A DNA stretch of 64,000 bases from Alsobacter soli (GTDB lineage: Bacteria > Pseudomonadota > Alphaproteobacteria > Rhizobiales > Beijerinckiaceae). Below the pieces are notes generated by a model, which had not been told where the DNA came from, searched no databases, and saw only the letters and a program-made list of their open reading frames with translations. The stretch covers positions 124,001 to 188,000 of the forward strand of contig NZ_PVZS01000003.1 of NCBI RefSeq assembly GCF_003004785.1, given 5' to 3'. Each line of letters opens with the position of its first letter. The first letter of the stretch is position 1. Positions 56,683-64,000 of the stretch are shown here, one piece after another. Both the position numbers and the translations under genes were made by a program.

Positions 56683-56806
56683 GAAAACAGTGGCCTGCCC
56701 GGAAACGACTCGACAACCCCGGAGCCGCACGCGGGCTCGTGCGGACGGCGGACAATAACGGAGCGGCCGCGCGAGGCAACCGCGTTTTCCCGAGAACGAG
56801 AGAGCG

Positions 56807-57346
56807 TCAGCTGTCGCGCTCGCGGTTCAGGTTGGCCAAGGCCGCGAAGGGGGAGTCCTCGGCCCCATTGTCTTCCTGGTGCTCGAATTCCTCCACGCCC
56901 GGCTTGCGCGGATACGGGTCCAGGCCCAGCGCCAGGAACTCGGCGACGAGCGCGCCGAGATCGATCTTGCCGTTCACGATGGGATCCGGCGCATCAATGA
57001 GCTCGGACGAGCGCTCCTCGTCCCCCTCCTGAGTCCGAGCCTCCGGCGCGTCCTCGGCGAATTCGAGATCGACCTCTTCCGCCACGGTGGCCGGGAATTC
57101 CTCGAGCGTCACCACGCAGGTCTGCCGAATGTCGGCGGTGACCTCGCCCGTCACCTTCACGGTGCGGCCGCGGCCGGTGAGTTTGAACAATCCTTCCAGC
57201 CGGTCGACGCCGTTCAGCTTGTAGGCCTTGGCGATCGCCTCTCGCTCCGCGGGCGTCGCTTCCACCTGCGTCTGAAGGCCGCCCGCCGGAATCGTCGAGA
57301 CATCGACCATGCGGGAGAGCAGCGGAGGAACGGTATGTTCGCTCAT
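56807..57346 (-). CDS. DUF177 (YceD-like) protein
   Basis: A 179-aa acidic protein. [23 protein letters not shown] carries the conserved Cys region, and [27 protein letters not shown] is the DUF177 signature; the tail [13 protein letters not shown] is typical. In other bacteria YceD lies upstream of rpmF and plsX and has been tied to 23S rRNA metabolism. Here rpmF is absent from this spot. It overlaps the ubiquinol-chaperone gene by four bases. Confidence 0.9.
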   Translation of the reverse strand: MSEHTVPPLLSRMVDVSTIPAGGLQTQVEATPAEREAIAKAYKLNGVDRLEGLFKLTGRGRTVKVTGEVTADIRQTCVVTLEEFPATVAEEVDLEFAEDAPEARTQEGDEERSSELIDAPDPIVNGKIDLGALVAEFLALGLDPYPRKPGVEEFEHQEDNGAEDSPFAALANLNRERDS

Positions 57347-57894
57347 GGGCGACCTCCGAAATAAGGGTCCGGGGCCGGGAACGGCAGCCGCGCTGCGGCG
57401 ATGTCGTCGAACCCGACCCGATCGAAGGCGTCCGCCGAATCACGCACGTAGCGGGCCATCTGCGCAGCCTCGGATTGCAGGTCCGCCGCGCCGGCATAAA
57501 CGTTCCGCAGGATCGCGTCCTCGAGCGGCTCGGCCCCGTTGAGCGCGTCCTCGTAGGCCTTGGCGCGTCCGAAAAACGCGCTCGCCATCGTCTTCATGCG
57601 CTTGGGAACCACCACGTCTCCCACGCCGAGTTCCCGCAGCGCATGGTCGAGGTGCTTGAAAATGGCGTCCACGAGATCCTGCGCCAGGTCAGGCCCGGGC
57701 GCTGGCAGCGCCTTCAGTCGCCTGAGCGTCAGAAAGGCGTGGATGACCAGGAGGTCGAAGCGCCCCTCGACGGTGTCCGGGGCCCGGCCCTCATGATAGA
57801 AGGCGGGCTCGCGCGAGTGCCCGGCGACCGCCGCATAGAGCCGGTCCACCATATCGGCGTTGGGGTCCCGCCGCCTGAAAAGGCCGAAGATCAT
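57343..57894 (-). CDS. Ubiquinol-cytochrome c chaperone family protein
   Basis: A 183-aa protein of the CBP3/UQCC1 family, which helps assemble cytochrome bc1 complex in mitochondria. Motifs include LYAAVAGHSREPAFYHEG, TVEGRFDLLVIHAFLTLRRL and LDHALRELGVGDVVVPKRM. Length is standard for bacteria. It forms a coupled pair with DUF177 (ATGA overlap) and is divergent from bamE. Confidence 0.92.
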   Translation of the reverse strand: MIFGLFRRRDPNADMVDRLYAAVAGHSREPAFYHEGRAPDTVEGRFDLLVIHAFLTLRRLKALPAPGPDLAQDLVDAIFKHLDHALRELGVGDVVVPKRMKTMASAFFGRAKAYEDALNGAEPLEDAILRNVYAGAADLQSEAAQMARYVRDSADAFDRVGFDDIAAARLPFPAPDPYFGGRP

Positions 57895-58071
57895 GCCTGC
57901 TTGTGCCGCGGCGAGGCGGAGCGCCCATGCTCCCAGGTCGCCCGCGGCGCTCCTTGCAATTCCATCGGACGCGGGTTACGGCATCCCTGCCGGTTCCGGC
58001 AAGAGAATTCGTCGGGCGAAGTCCCGCCCCCCTCTATCCGGCCCCTTCGTCGGCCTCCTGGGAGTTCATCG

Positions 58072-58539
58072 ATGGCGTCTCGCAAGACCTCGGAAAGGTC
58101 CTTCGCCGCGGCTTGGTCCATGCGGCTCGTGCTTGGCGCCGCGCTTGGCCTCGGTCTCTCGGCCTGCAACACCGAGGCGCAGAACCGCGGCTACGTGCTG
58201 GACGAGAACCTGCTCAGCCAGTTGAAGGTGGGAACCGACGCCCAGAAGGTTCTCTCCACCATGGGAACGCCCTCGACGGTGTCCACGGTCGGCAACCAGA
58301 CCTGGTACTACATCAGCCAGAAGACGAGCCAGCCGCTGCAGTTCATGAACCCAACGGTGATCGACCAGCGCGTGTTGGTGGTCAACTTCAACAAGGGCAT
58401 GAAGGTCGAGAAGATCGCCAGCTACGGCATGCAGGACGGCGTCGTGTTCGATTTCATCAGCCGCACGACGCCGACGGGCGGCAACGAGCTCTCCGTGGTC
58501 CGCCAGCTCCTGCGCGCGACCGGCCAGGGCGTCATCTGA
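58072..58539 (+). CDS. bamE: Outer membrane protein assembly factor BamE (SmpA/OmlA)
   Basis: A 155-aa lipoprotein. The signal peptide ends with the lipobox LGLSAC near residue 32. The SmpA/OmlA core is VGTDAQKVLSTMGTPSTVST followed by TWYYISQKTSQPLQF and VLVVNFNKGMKVEKI. BamE stabilises the BamA-BamD complex in the outer membrane. The ATG at 58072 has GGGAG seven bases upstream; a long upstream frame is a shadow of the divergent chaperone gene. A strong terminator follows. Confidence 0.92.
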   Translation: MASRKTSERSFAAAWSMRLVLGAALGLGLSACNTEAQNRGYVLDENLLSQLKVGTDAQKVLSTMGTPSTVSTVGNQTWYYISQKTSQPLQFMNPTVIDQRVLVVNFNKGMKVEKIASYGMQDGVVFDFISRTTPTGGNELSVVRQLLRATGQGVI

Positions 58540-58562
58540 TTCGCAGCCGCAAGCTGCACGCG

Positions 58563-58591
58563 AAAGCCCGCGGTCTCCCGCGGGCTTTTTT
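58563..58591 (+). terminator. Intrinsic terminator of bamE
   Basis: A perfect 11-base stem AAAGCCCGCGG/CCGCGGGCTTT with four-base loop TCTC, running into a TTTTTT tract. It lies 23 bases after the bamE stop. Confidence 0.92.
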
Positions 58592-58626
58592 GTTGGGCGG
58601 ATCTCGTTGGCCGCTCGAACGAGACG

Positions 58627-58650
58627 AAAGGGCCCGTCCAACCGGGCCCT
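58627..58650 (-). terminator. Intrinsic terminator of hppA
   Basis: A perfect eight-base stem AGGGCCCG/CGGGCCCT with a six-base loop; on the minus strand it ends in TTTCG. It lies five bases after the hppA stop and faces the bamE terminator. Confidence 0.75.
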
Positions 58651-58655
58651 CCCCG

Positions 58656-60788
58656 TCACGCCGCGTGGGCGAGGATCGCCAGCAGCAGCAGCGCGACGAT
58701 GTTGGTGATCTTGATGGCGGGGTTCACGGCCGGGCCGGCAGTGTCCTTGTAGGGGTCGCCCACCGTGTCGCCGGTGACCGAAGCCTTGTGCGCGTCGCCG
58801 CCCTTGAAGTGCTTCACGCCATCCTTGTCGATGAAGCCGTCCTCGAAGGACTTCTTGGCGTTGTCCCAGGCGCCGCCGCCCGAGGTCATCGAGACGGCCA
58901 CGAACAGGCCGTTGACGATGACGCCCAGCAGCGAGGCGCCCAGCGCCGCAAAGGCCGACGCCTTGGAGCCGGAGATGGCCAGCACGCCGAAATAGGCCAC
59001 CAGAGGCGCCAGCACCGGCAGGAGCGACGGAACGATCATCTCCTTGATCGCCGCGCGCGTTAGCATGTCGACGGCGCGGCCGTAGTCCGGCCGGTCCGTG
59101 CCCTGCATGATGCCGGGCTTCTCCTTGAACTGCCGGCGCACCTCTTCCACCACGGAGCCCGCCGCGCGGCCGACCGCCGTCATGGCGATGCCGCCGAACA
59201 GGTAGGGGATGAGGCCGCCGAAGATCAGGCCCGCCACCACATAGGGGTTGGACAGGTCGAAGGAGACCGCGCCCACGTCCTTGAAGTACGGCACGCCAGC
59301 CTTGGTGAAGGCCTGGATGTCGTTGGTGTAGGCGGCGAACAGAACCAGCGCGCCGAGACCGGCGGAACCGATCGCGTAGCCCTTGGTGACCGCCTTCGTG
59401 GTGTTGCCCACAGCGTCGAGCGCGTCCGTCGAGTGCCGAACTTCCTTGGGCAGGCCGGACATCTCCGCGATGCCGCCGGCGTTGTCCGTGACCGGGCCGA
59501 AGGCGTCGAGGGCCACGATCATGCCGGCCAGGCCGAGCATGGTGGTCACCGCCACCGCCGTGCCGAACAGGCCGGCGAGCTGGTAGGTGGCGATGATGCC
59601 GCCGACGATCACCAGCGCCGGAAGCGCGGTCGACTCGAGCGACACGGCCAGGCCCTGGATCACGTTGGTGCCGTGGCCGGTGACCGAGGCCTGGGCGATG
59701 GAGACCACGGGCCGCTTGCCCGTCCCCGTGTAGTACTCGGTGATCCAGACGATCAGGCCGGTCACGAGCAGGCCCACGATGCCGCAGGCGAAAAGCTTCG
59801 TGCCGGTGATCGTGACGCCCCCAACGGTCCCGATCGCGCCCCAGCCCAGGTACTGGGTGGCGATGGCGAGGCCCGCGATCGACAGCAGGCCGGTTACGAT
59901 CAGGCCCTTGTAGAGGGCTCCCATGATGGAGTTGTTGGCGCCCAGCTTCACGAAGAAGGTGCCGATGATCGACGTCACGATGCAAGTGGCGCAGATCGCG
60001 AGCGGATAGATCATCGCCGAGGCGAGGATCGGCTGCCCGGCGAAGAAGATGGAGGCCAGCACCATGGTGGCGACGACCGTCACCGCGTAGGTCTCGAACA
60101 GGTCCGCCGCCATGCCGGCGCAGTCGCCGACATTGTCGCCCACGTTGTCGGCGATGGTCGCCGGATTGCGCGGGTCGTCCTCGGGGATGCCGGCCTCGAC
60201 CTTGCCCACGAGGTCGGCGCCGACGTCCGCGCCCTTGGTGAAGATGCCGCCGCCAAGACGGGCGAAGATCGAGATGAGGGAGGCGCCAAAGCCGAGCGCC
60301 ACCAGCGCGTCGACCACCACGCGGCTATCCGGGGCGAGCCCCATGGGCCCCGTCAGCACAGTGTAGTAGACGGCGACGCCGAGCAGCGCCAGGCCAGCCA
60401 CGAGGAGGCCCGTGACGGCGCCCGCCTTGAACGCCACGTCGAGGCCCGAAGCCAACGACTGCGCCGCGGCCTGCGCCGTGCGCACATTGGCGCGGACGGA
60501 TACGTTCATGCCGATGAAGCCGGCGGCGCCGGACAGGATCGCTCCGATGGCGAAACCGATGGCGACGGTAACGCCCAGAAGCCAGGCGAGGACGACGAAC
60601 AACACCACGCCGACGATCCCGATCGTGGTGTATTGCCGCTTGAGGTAGGCTTGGGCCCCCTCCCGGATCGCGGCGGCGATCTCCTGCATGCGCTGGGTGC
60701 CGGCGTCGCGACGGTTCACGTCCGCGACCGCCCACACGCCGTAGGCGACCGATAGCAGGCCGCCGATGATGATCAACGCTAAAGCCAT
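58656..60788 (-). CDS. hppA: Membrane-bound proton-translocating pyrophosphatase, K+-independent type
   Basis: This 710-aa protein hydrolyses PPi and pumps H+. It has about 16 helices and the substrate loop [20 protein letters not shown] with [19 protein letters not shown] following. [16 protein letters not shown] has Lys465 where K+-dependent enzymes have Ala, indicating the K+-independent class. The ATG at 60788 has AAGGA seven bases upstream; a long upstream frame through the MFS gene is a shadow. Confidence 0.96.
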   Translation of the reverse strand: MALALIIIGGLLSVAYGVWAVADVNRRDAGTQRMQEIAAAIREGAQAYLKRQYTTIGIVGVVLFVVLAWLLGVTVAIGFAIGAILSGAAGFIGMNVSVRANVRTAQAAAQSLASGLDVAFKAGAVTGLLVAGLALLGVAVYYTVLTGPMGLAPDSRVVVDALVALGFGASLISIFARLGGGIFTKGADVGADLVGKVEAGIPEDDPRNPATIADNVGDNVGDCAGMAADLFETYAVTVVATMVLASIFFAGQPILASAMIYPLAICATCIVTSIIGTFFVKLGANNSIMGALYKGLIVTGLLSIAGLAIATQYLGWGAIGTVGGVTITGTKLFACGIVGLLVTGLIVWITEYYTGTGKRPVVSIAQASVTGHGTNVIQGLAVSLESTALPALVIVGGIIATYQLAGLFGTAVAVTTMLGLAGMIVALDAFGPVTDNAGGIAEMSGLPKEVRHSTDALDAVGNTTKAVTKGYAIGSAGLGALVLFAAYTNDIQAFTKAGVPYFKDVGAVSFDLSNPYVVAGLIFGGLIPYLFGGIAMTAVGRAAGSVVEEVRRQFKEKPGIMQGTDRPDYGRAVDMLTRAAIKEMIVPSLLPVLAPLVAYFGVLAISGSKASAFAALGASLLGVIVNGLFVAVSMTSGGGAWDNAKKSFEDGFIDKDGVKHFKGGDAHKASVTGDTVGDPYKDTAGPAVNPAIKITNIVALLLLAILAHAA

Positions 60789-60982
60789 TGTGCCGTCCTT
60801 GCAGTTCCCACGCGGTACGGCCCTCTGCGCCTGACGGCGGCGAGCCGCTATTGTGACGCGCCCCCCTAGGGAAGCGGCGCAAGCGTGACAAAATCGGAAG
60901 GCCGACGCAAACGGACTTTCGAGTGAATGGCAGGTTTCGGCAGTCTTTTTAGGCTTTTGCGCCGGCGCGGGCAGCGGCTCGC

Positions 60983-62179
60983 CTAAGCCGGCCTGCGCGC
61001 CAGCCCTCGCCAGAGCAGCAAGGCCAGTCCCAGCGCGGCTGGCGGGAAGATCACCTCGTTCACCGCCGTCCAGCCGGCCGCGGCCAGAATCTGACCGGAG
61101 GAGAAGGATCCCAGGGCCATCGTCCCGAAGACGAGGAAGTCGTTGAAGGCCTGCACGCGGGTGCGCTCGGCAGGCGCGCAGGTTTCCGTCACCATGGCGG
61201 AAGCGCCGACAAAGCCGAAATTCCAGCCGAGGCCGAGCAGGATCAGGCCTATCCAGAAATGAGCGACGCTCACGCCCGCCATGTCTACGATCCCGGCGGC
61301 GCACAGCAGCAACAGGCCGACTGTGATCACCCGAGGCGCCCCGAAACGGGAGATCAGCGTTCCCGTGAAGAAGCTCGGCCCATACATGGCGATCACGTGC
61401 CACTGGATCGCCAAGTTCGAGTCCTCCAGCGAATGGCCGCACATCCTCATGGCGAGCGGGGCGGAGGTCATCACCAGGTTCATCAGCGCATAGCTGATGA
61501 CGCCGCACAGGGCGGCGGCGATGAACTTGGGCTGGCGCACGATCTCGCCAAGCGGGCGACCTCCGCCTGCTCCGATCGCCGCTCGTGGCGGCAAAGGAAT
61601 GCGCACCTGGGCGAGCACCATCATGGCGATCACGGCCACGGCCGCCTGGGCCAGGTAGCTGGCCGCGAACAGGTATGGCGGCCAGAAGTTCATGGTGTGC
61701 TGGATGAGTTGCGGCCCGAATACGCCCGCCACGACGCCGCCAGCCATGACATACGAGATGGCGCGCGGGCGGAAACGGTCGCTGGCCGTATCCGCGGCTG
61801 CGAAGCGGTACGACTGGGCCACGGCGGCGTAGAAGCCGCCGAAGAAGGTCGCCAGCGAATAGAGCGCGAAGGAGCCGGTCATAATGGCCGCGCAGGCGAT
61901 CAGGCCAGTGAGGCCGCCCGCCGTCGCACCCGTCAGGAACGCCGCCCTGCGTCCGTAGCGCCTGGCGATGGCGCCAACCGGCAGCGTGCCGAAGGCCATG
62001 CCAAGCACGAACACGGAGACCGGCACGGTGGCCCAGGCCGCGCTGGGCGCCAGTTGCGCTCCGACGATCGCCCCAGTGGCGAAGACGACGGTCGAGTTCG
62101 CGCCGGCCAAGGCCTGGGCCACGGCCAGGATCACGGCGTTTCGACGCGCGAGGCGGTCATCGGCGACAGGGGCGTGCAT
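60983..62179 (-). CDS. Major facilitator superfamily transporter
   Basis: A 398-aa carrier with about 12 helices. The motif 2-3 loop is [41 protein letters not shown] begins the second half. The pattern is of drug/aromatic efflux or uncharacterised YajR-like carriers; substrate is unknown. It lies six bases after thiL, so is probably the last gene of ribH-nusB-thiL-MFS. A link to riboflavin or thiamine is possible by location only. Confidence 0.87.
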   Translation of the reverse strand: MHAPVADDRLARRNAVILAVAQALAGANSTVVFATGAIVGAQLAPSAAWATVPVSVFVLGMAFGTLPVGAIARRYGRRAAFLTGATAGGLTGLIACAAIMTGSFALYSLATFFGGFYAAVAQSYRFAAADTASDRFRPRAISYVMAGGVVAGVFGPQLIQHTMNFWPPYLFAASYLAQAAVAVIAMMVLAQVRIPLPPRAAIGAGGGRPLGEIVRQPKFIAAALCGVISYALMNLVMTSAPLAMRMCGHSLEDSNLAIQWHVIAMYGPSFFTGTLISRFGAPRVITVGLLLLCAAGIVDMAGVSVAHFWIGLILLGLGWNFGFVGASAMVTETCAPAERTRVQAFNDFLVFGTMALGSFSSGQILAAAGWTAVNEVIFPPAALGLALLLWRGLARRPA

Positions 62180-62185
62180 GGGGCC

Positions 62186-63175
62186 TCAGAAGTGGCTGAA
62201 GGAGCCGTGGGCGAGGGACACGGGGGCGCCGTGGCGCAAGACCACGAAGGGATCGCCCGCAGAGCCCACCGTCCCGATGGGAGTCGCCGGCACGCCCAGC
62301 GCAGCCGCCTGACTGCGGAAGGCTTCGACCTGGCCGGGCTCGATGGTGCAGAGCACCTCGTAATCGTCCCCGCCCGTGACCGCGCGCTCCAGAAGACTGG
62401 GCTCGTGCGCGATCGCCGTCTTCGCCGCCTCCGACAGAGGCGCCGCGTCGAGATCCAGCGCGCCCCCTACGCCCGAGGCCGCAAGCATCTTGCGAAGATC
62501 GCCGACAAGCCCGTCGGAGACGTCCATGGAGGCCTTGGCGTAGGCCAGCAGGGCTGGCCCCAACGCCAGCCGCGGCTGCGGGCGCAGGTAGCGGGACAGC
62601 AGGTGCTCCCGCTGGGCCGGCGTGAGCGCCTTGGCCCAGCGGGCATCCGGATCCAGCCGCAGGGCCAACCCGAGCGCTGCATCGCCGATCGTGCCGGACG
62701 CCAGGATCACGTCCCCCGGCTGCGCCGCCATACGCACGGGCATGCGGCCGGCCGGCACGGAGCCAATCACCGTCACCGATACCGTCAGCGGCCCCGGCGT
62801 CTTCACCGTGTCGCCGCCCAGAAGCGGACAGCCGGTCGCCTCGGCTCCAGCCTGCAGGCCTTCCGAGAAGGCGGCGAGCCACTCCTCCGTCCAGTCCGGC
62901 GGCAGGGCCAGCGCCAGCAGAAAGCCGCGGGGCTCCGCGCCCTTGGCGGCGAGGTCCGACAGGTTCACGGCCAGCGCCTTCCAGGCGACGTCCTGGGGCG
63001 GATCGGAAGGGAAGAAGTGAACGCCGCCGACGATCGCGTCGACCTTGAGCACGAGGTCGCGCCCGGCTTCGCCTGCGAGCCGCGCCGCGTCGTCCAGGAG
63101 GGCCATGCCCCCCTCGCCCGCCATGGGCCGGAAATACTTCGCGATCAGTTCGTCTTCGGACGGCCGGTGCTCCAT
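62186..63175 (-). CDS. thiL: Thiamine-monophosphate kinase
   Basis: This 329-aa enzyme makes thiamine diphosphate from the monophosphate. DDAARLAGEAGRDLVLKVDAIV and HFFPSDPPQDVAWKALAVNLSD (in part) give the Mg-ATP loop, GGDTVKTPGPLTVSVTVIG the central motif, and DVSDGLVGDLRKM plus GGDDYEVLCTI the C-terminal binding sites. It lies 32 bases after nusB. Confidence 0.95.
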   Translation of the reverse strand: MEHRPSEDELIAKYFRPMAGEGGMALLDDAARLAGEAGRDLVLKVDAIVGGVHFFPSDPPQDVAWKALAVNLSDLAAKGAEPRGFLLALALPPDWTEEWLAAFSEGLQAGAEATGCPLLGGDTVKTPGPLTVSVTVIGSVPAGRMPVRMAAQPGDVILASGTIGDAALGLALRLDPDARWAKALTPAQREHLLSRYLRPQPRLALGPALLAYAKASMDVSDGLVGDLRKMLAASGVGGALDLDAAPLSEAAKTAIAHEPSLLERAVTGGDDYEVLCTIEPGQVEAFRSQAAALGVPATPIGTVGSAGDPFVVLRHGAPVSLAHGSFSHF

Positions 63176-63207
63176 GGCGATGGCGCCCTCCCGGCGTCCG
63201 CGGGCCG

Positions 63208-63696
63208 TCAGGCGCGCTGCTTGCTGAGTTCGTCGCCGCGCACCTCGCGGGCGATGGAATCGAGCACGGCGTTCACCATGCCGGACTCGTCTCCGTCATA
63301 GAAGGCGTTGGCCACGTCAACGTATTCGGTAATCGCCACGCGCGCGGGCACATCCTGGCGGCGGATGAGCTCGTACGCGCCCGCGCGCAGGATCGCGCGC
63401 AGCACCGCCTCGATCCGCTTCAGCGGCCAGCCCTTGGCGAGGGCCGCGTCCACCTTCTGATCCACGAGGCGCTGCTCCTGCACCACGCCGGACACGATCT
63501 CGCGGAAGAAGCCGGCGTCGGCCGGCTTGAACTCCATCTCCTCGATCTCGCGCCCCATCCAGTGGGCCTCGAAGTCGGCGACGGCGTCCAGCACGCCCTT
63601 GCCGGACAGCTCCATCTCATAGAGCGTCTGCACGGCTGCGAGGCGCGCGGCGGAGCGTTTCTCGCGCTTATCGCCGCGGTTTTCGGCCTTGGCCAT
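63208..63696 (-). CDS. nusB: Transcription antitermination factor NusB
   Basis: This 162-aa all-helical protein binds boxA RNA with NusE (S10). The N-terminal RSAARLAAVQTLYEMELSGKG and C-terminal RVAITEYVDVANAFYDGDESGMVNAVLDSIARE (in part) are the NusB signature. It starts four bases after the ribH stop. The ribH-nusB pair is nearly universal in Proteobacteria. Confidence 0.95.
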   Translation of the reverse strand: MAKAENRGDKREKRSAARLAAVQTLYEMELSGKGVLDAVADFEAHWMGREIEEMEFKPADAGFFREIVSGVVQEQRLVDQKVDAALAKGWPLKRIEAVLRAILRAGAYELIRRQDVPARVAITEYVDVANAFYDGDESGMVNAVLDSIAREVRGDELSKQRA

Positions 63697-63700
63697 CCGA

Positions 63701-64000
63701 TCAGATCCTTCCCGCCGCGCAGCGGCGCTTGATTCTCAGCACGGCAAGGGCGGCCTCCGCCGCTCCCCCGCCTTTGTTCATTTCCGAGACCCGCGCCCGG
63801 GCCCATGCCTGCGCGTCGTTCTCGACCGTCAGGATGCCGTTGCCGAGCGGAATGCGCCGCGTCACCGAAAGGTCCATCAGCGCCCGCGAGCTCTCGCCAG
63901 CAACGATGTCGTAGTGGCCCGTCTCTCCACGGATAACGCAGCCCAGGGCCACCACCGCGTCGAAGGGACGCCCGGCCGCCTCCGCCCCATCCAGCGCGAT
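63701..64000 (-). CDS. ribH: 6,7-dimethyl-8-ribityllumazine synthase, N-terminus off the window
   Basis: The C-terminal ~99 residues are visible; the frame is open to the window edge (reading [20 protein letters not shown] at the entry). [18 protein letters not shown] and [15 protein letters not shown] are diagnostic. The catalytic His of the family lies in the GETGHYD motif region. The enzyme makes the last intermediate of riboflavin. The gene probably starts beyond 64000. Confidence 0.95.
   Translation of the reverse strand: MALDGAEAAGRPFDAVVALGCVIRGETGHYDIVAGESSRALMDLSVTRRIPLGNGILTVENDAQAWARARVSEMNKGGGAAEAALAVLRIKRRCAAGRI

Noticed and set aside
60846-60888. Near-inverted TTGTGACGC ... GCGTGACAA upstream of hppA
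   Set aside because: The arms are not complementary at a central base and are 23 bases apart; could not be supported as an operator.

Overview
The window is GC-rich chromosomal DNA from an alphaproteobacterium, most likely of the order Hyphomicrobiales (Rhizobiales). The evidence is the gene order: a complete nuoA-N operon running into birA and rnj, the ntrY-ntrX-dat-hfq-hflX cluster, the ihfA/merR/fabH/plsX/DUF177/ubiquinol-chaperone/bamE/hppA block, and ribH-nusB-thiL. All of these are standard in that order. I see no insertion sequence, prophage, CRISPR array, tRNA or rRNA. Almost everything is core genome, so the interest lies in small genes, start sites and regulatory DNA.

Layout. 1-2.9 kb: three cell-wall genes (L,D-transpeptidase, extensin-like protein, lytic transglycosylase). 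3.3-5.4 kb: a small basic protein, then 6-phosphogluconate dehydrogenase and gluconokinase. 5.4-10.8 kb: mfd and rnj. 10.8-26.9 kb: birA and the 14-subunit complex I operon on the minus strand, with an extra 82-aa membrane protein between nuoH and nuoI. 27-36 kb: an SDR dehydrogenase, a receiver protein lacking its phospho-Asp, two DUF1236-like exported proteins, the Ku/LigD end-joining pair, a VOC protein, DUF3775 and mazG. 35-41.6 kb: hflX, hfq, dat, ntrX and ntrY. 41.8-45.2 kb: a GH15 glycosidase and a SleB-type wall hydrolase. 45.3-49 kb: nadA-nadB-nadC with a promoter and two palindromic operators. 49-53.5 kb: a possible 61-aa protein, an MFS carrier, an acrylyl-CoA-reductase-type oxidoreductase, a 27-aa membrane microprotein and an amidase. 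53.5-64 kb: merR, ihfA, fabH, plsX, DUF177, cytochrome bc1 chaperone, bamE, H+-pyrophosphatase, an MFS carrier, thiL, nusB and partial ribH.

The main discovery-type signal is a set of candidate promoters for the alphaproteobacterial general-stress sigma factor EcfG (GGAAC-N16-CGTT). Three perfect copies, all with exactly 16 spacer bases, lie in the correct orientation about 35-45 bases upstream of a start codon. They precede a DUF1236 exported protein, a GH15 glycosidase that appears to start at CTG, and a 27-aa single-span membrane protein with a perfect Shine-Dalgarno sequence. Three one-mismatch versions precede a small basic DUF6496-like protein, a second DUF1236-like protein and the extensin-like protein. 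Together these suggest a local stress regulon acting on the envelope and carbohydrate stores. The second clear regulatory signal is the nadABC control region, where a 21-bp perfect palindrome covers the predicted transcription start and a second copy abuts the nadA ribosome-binding site.
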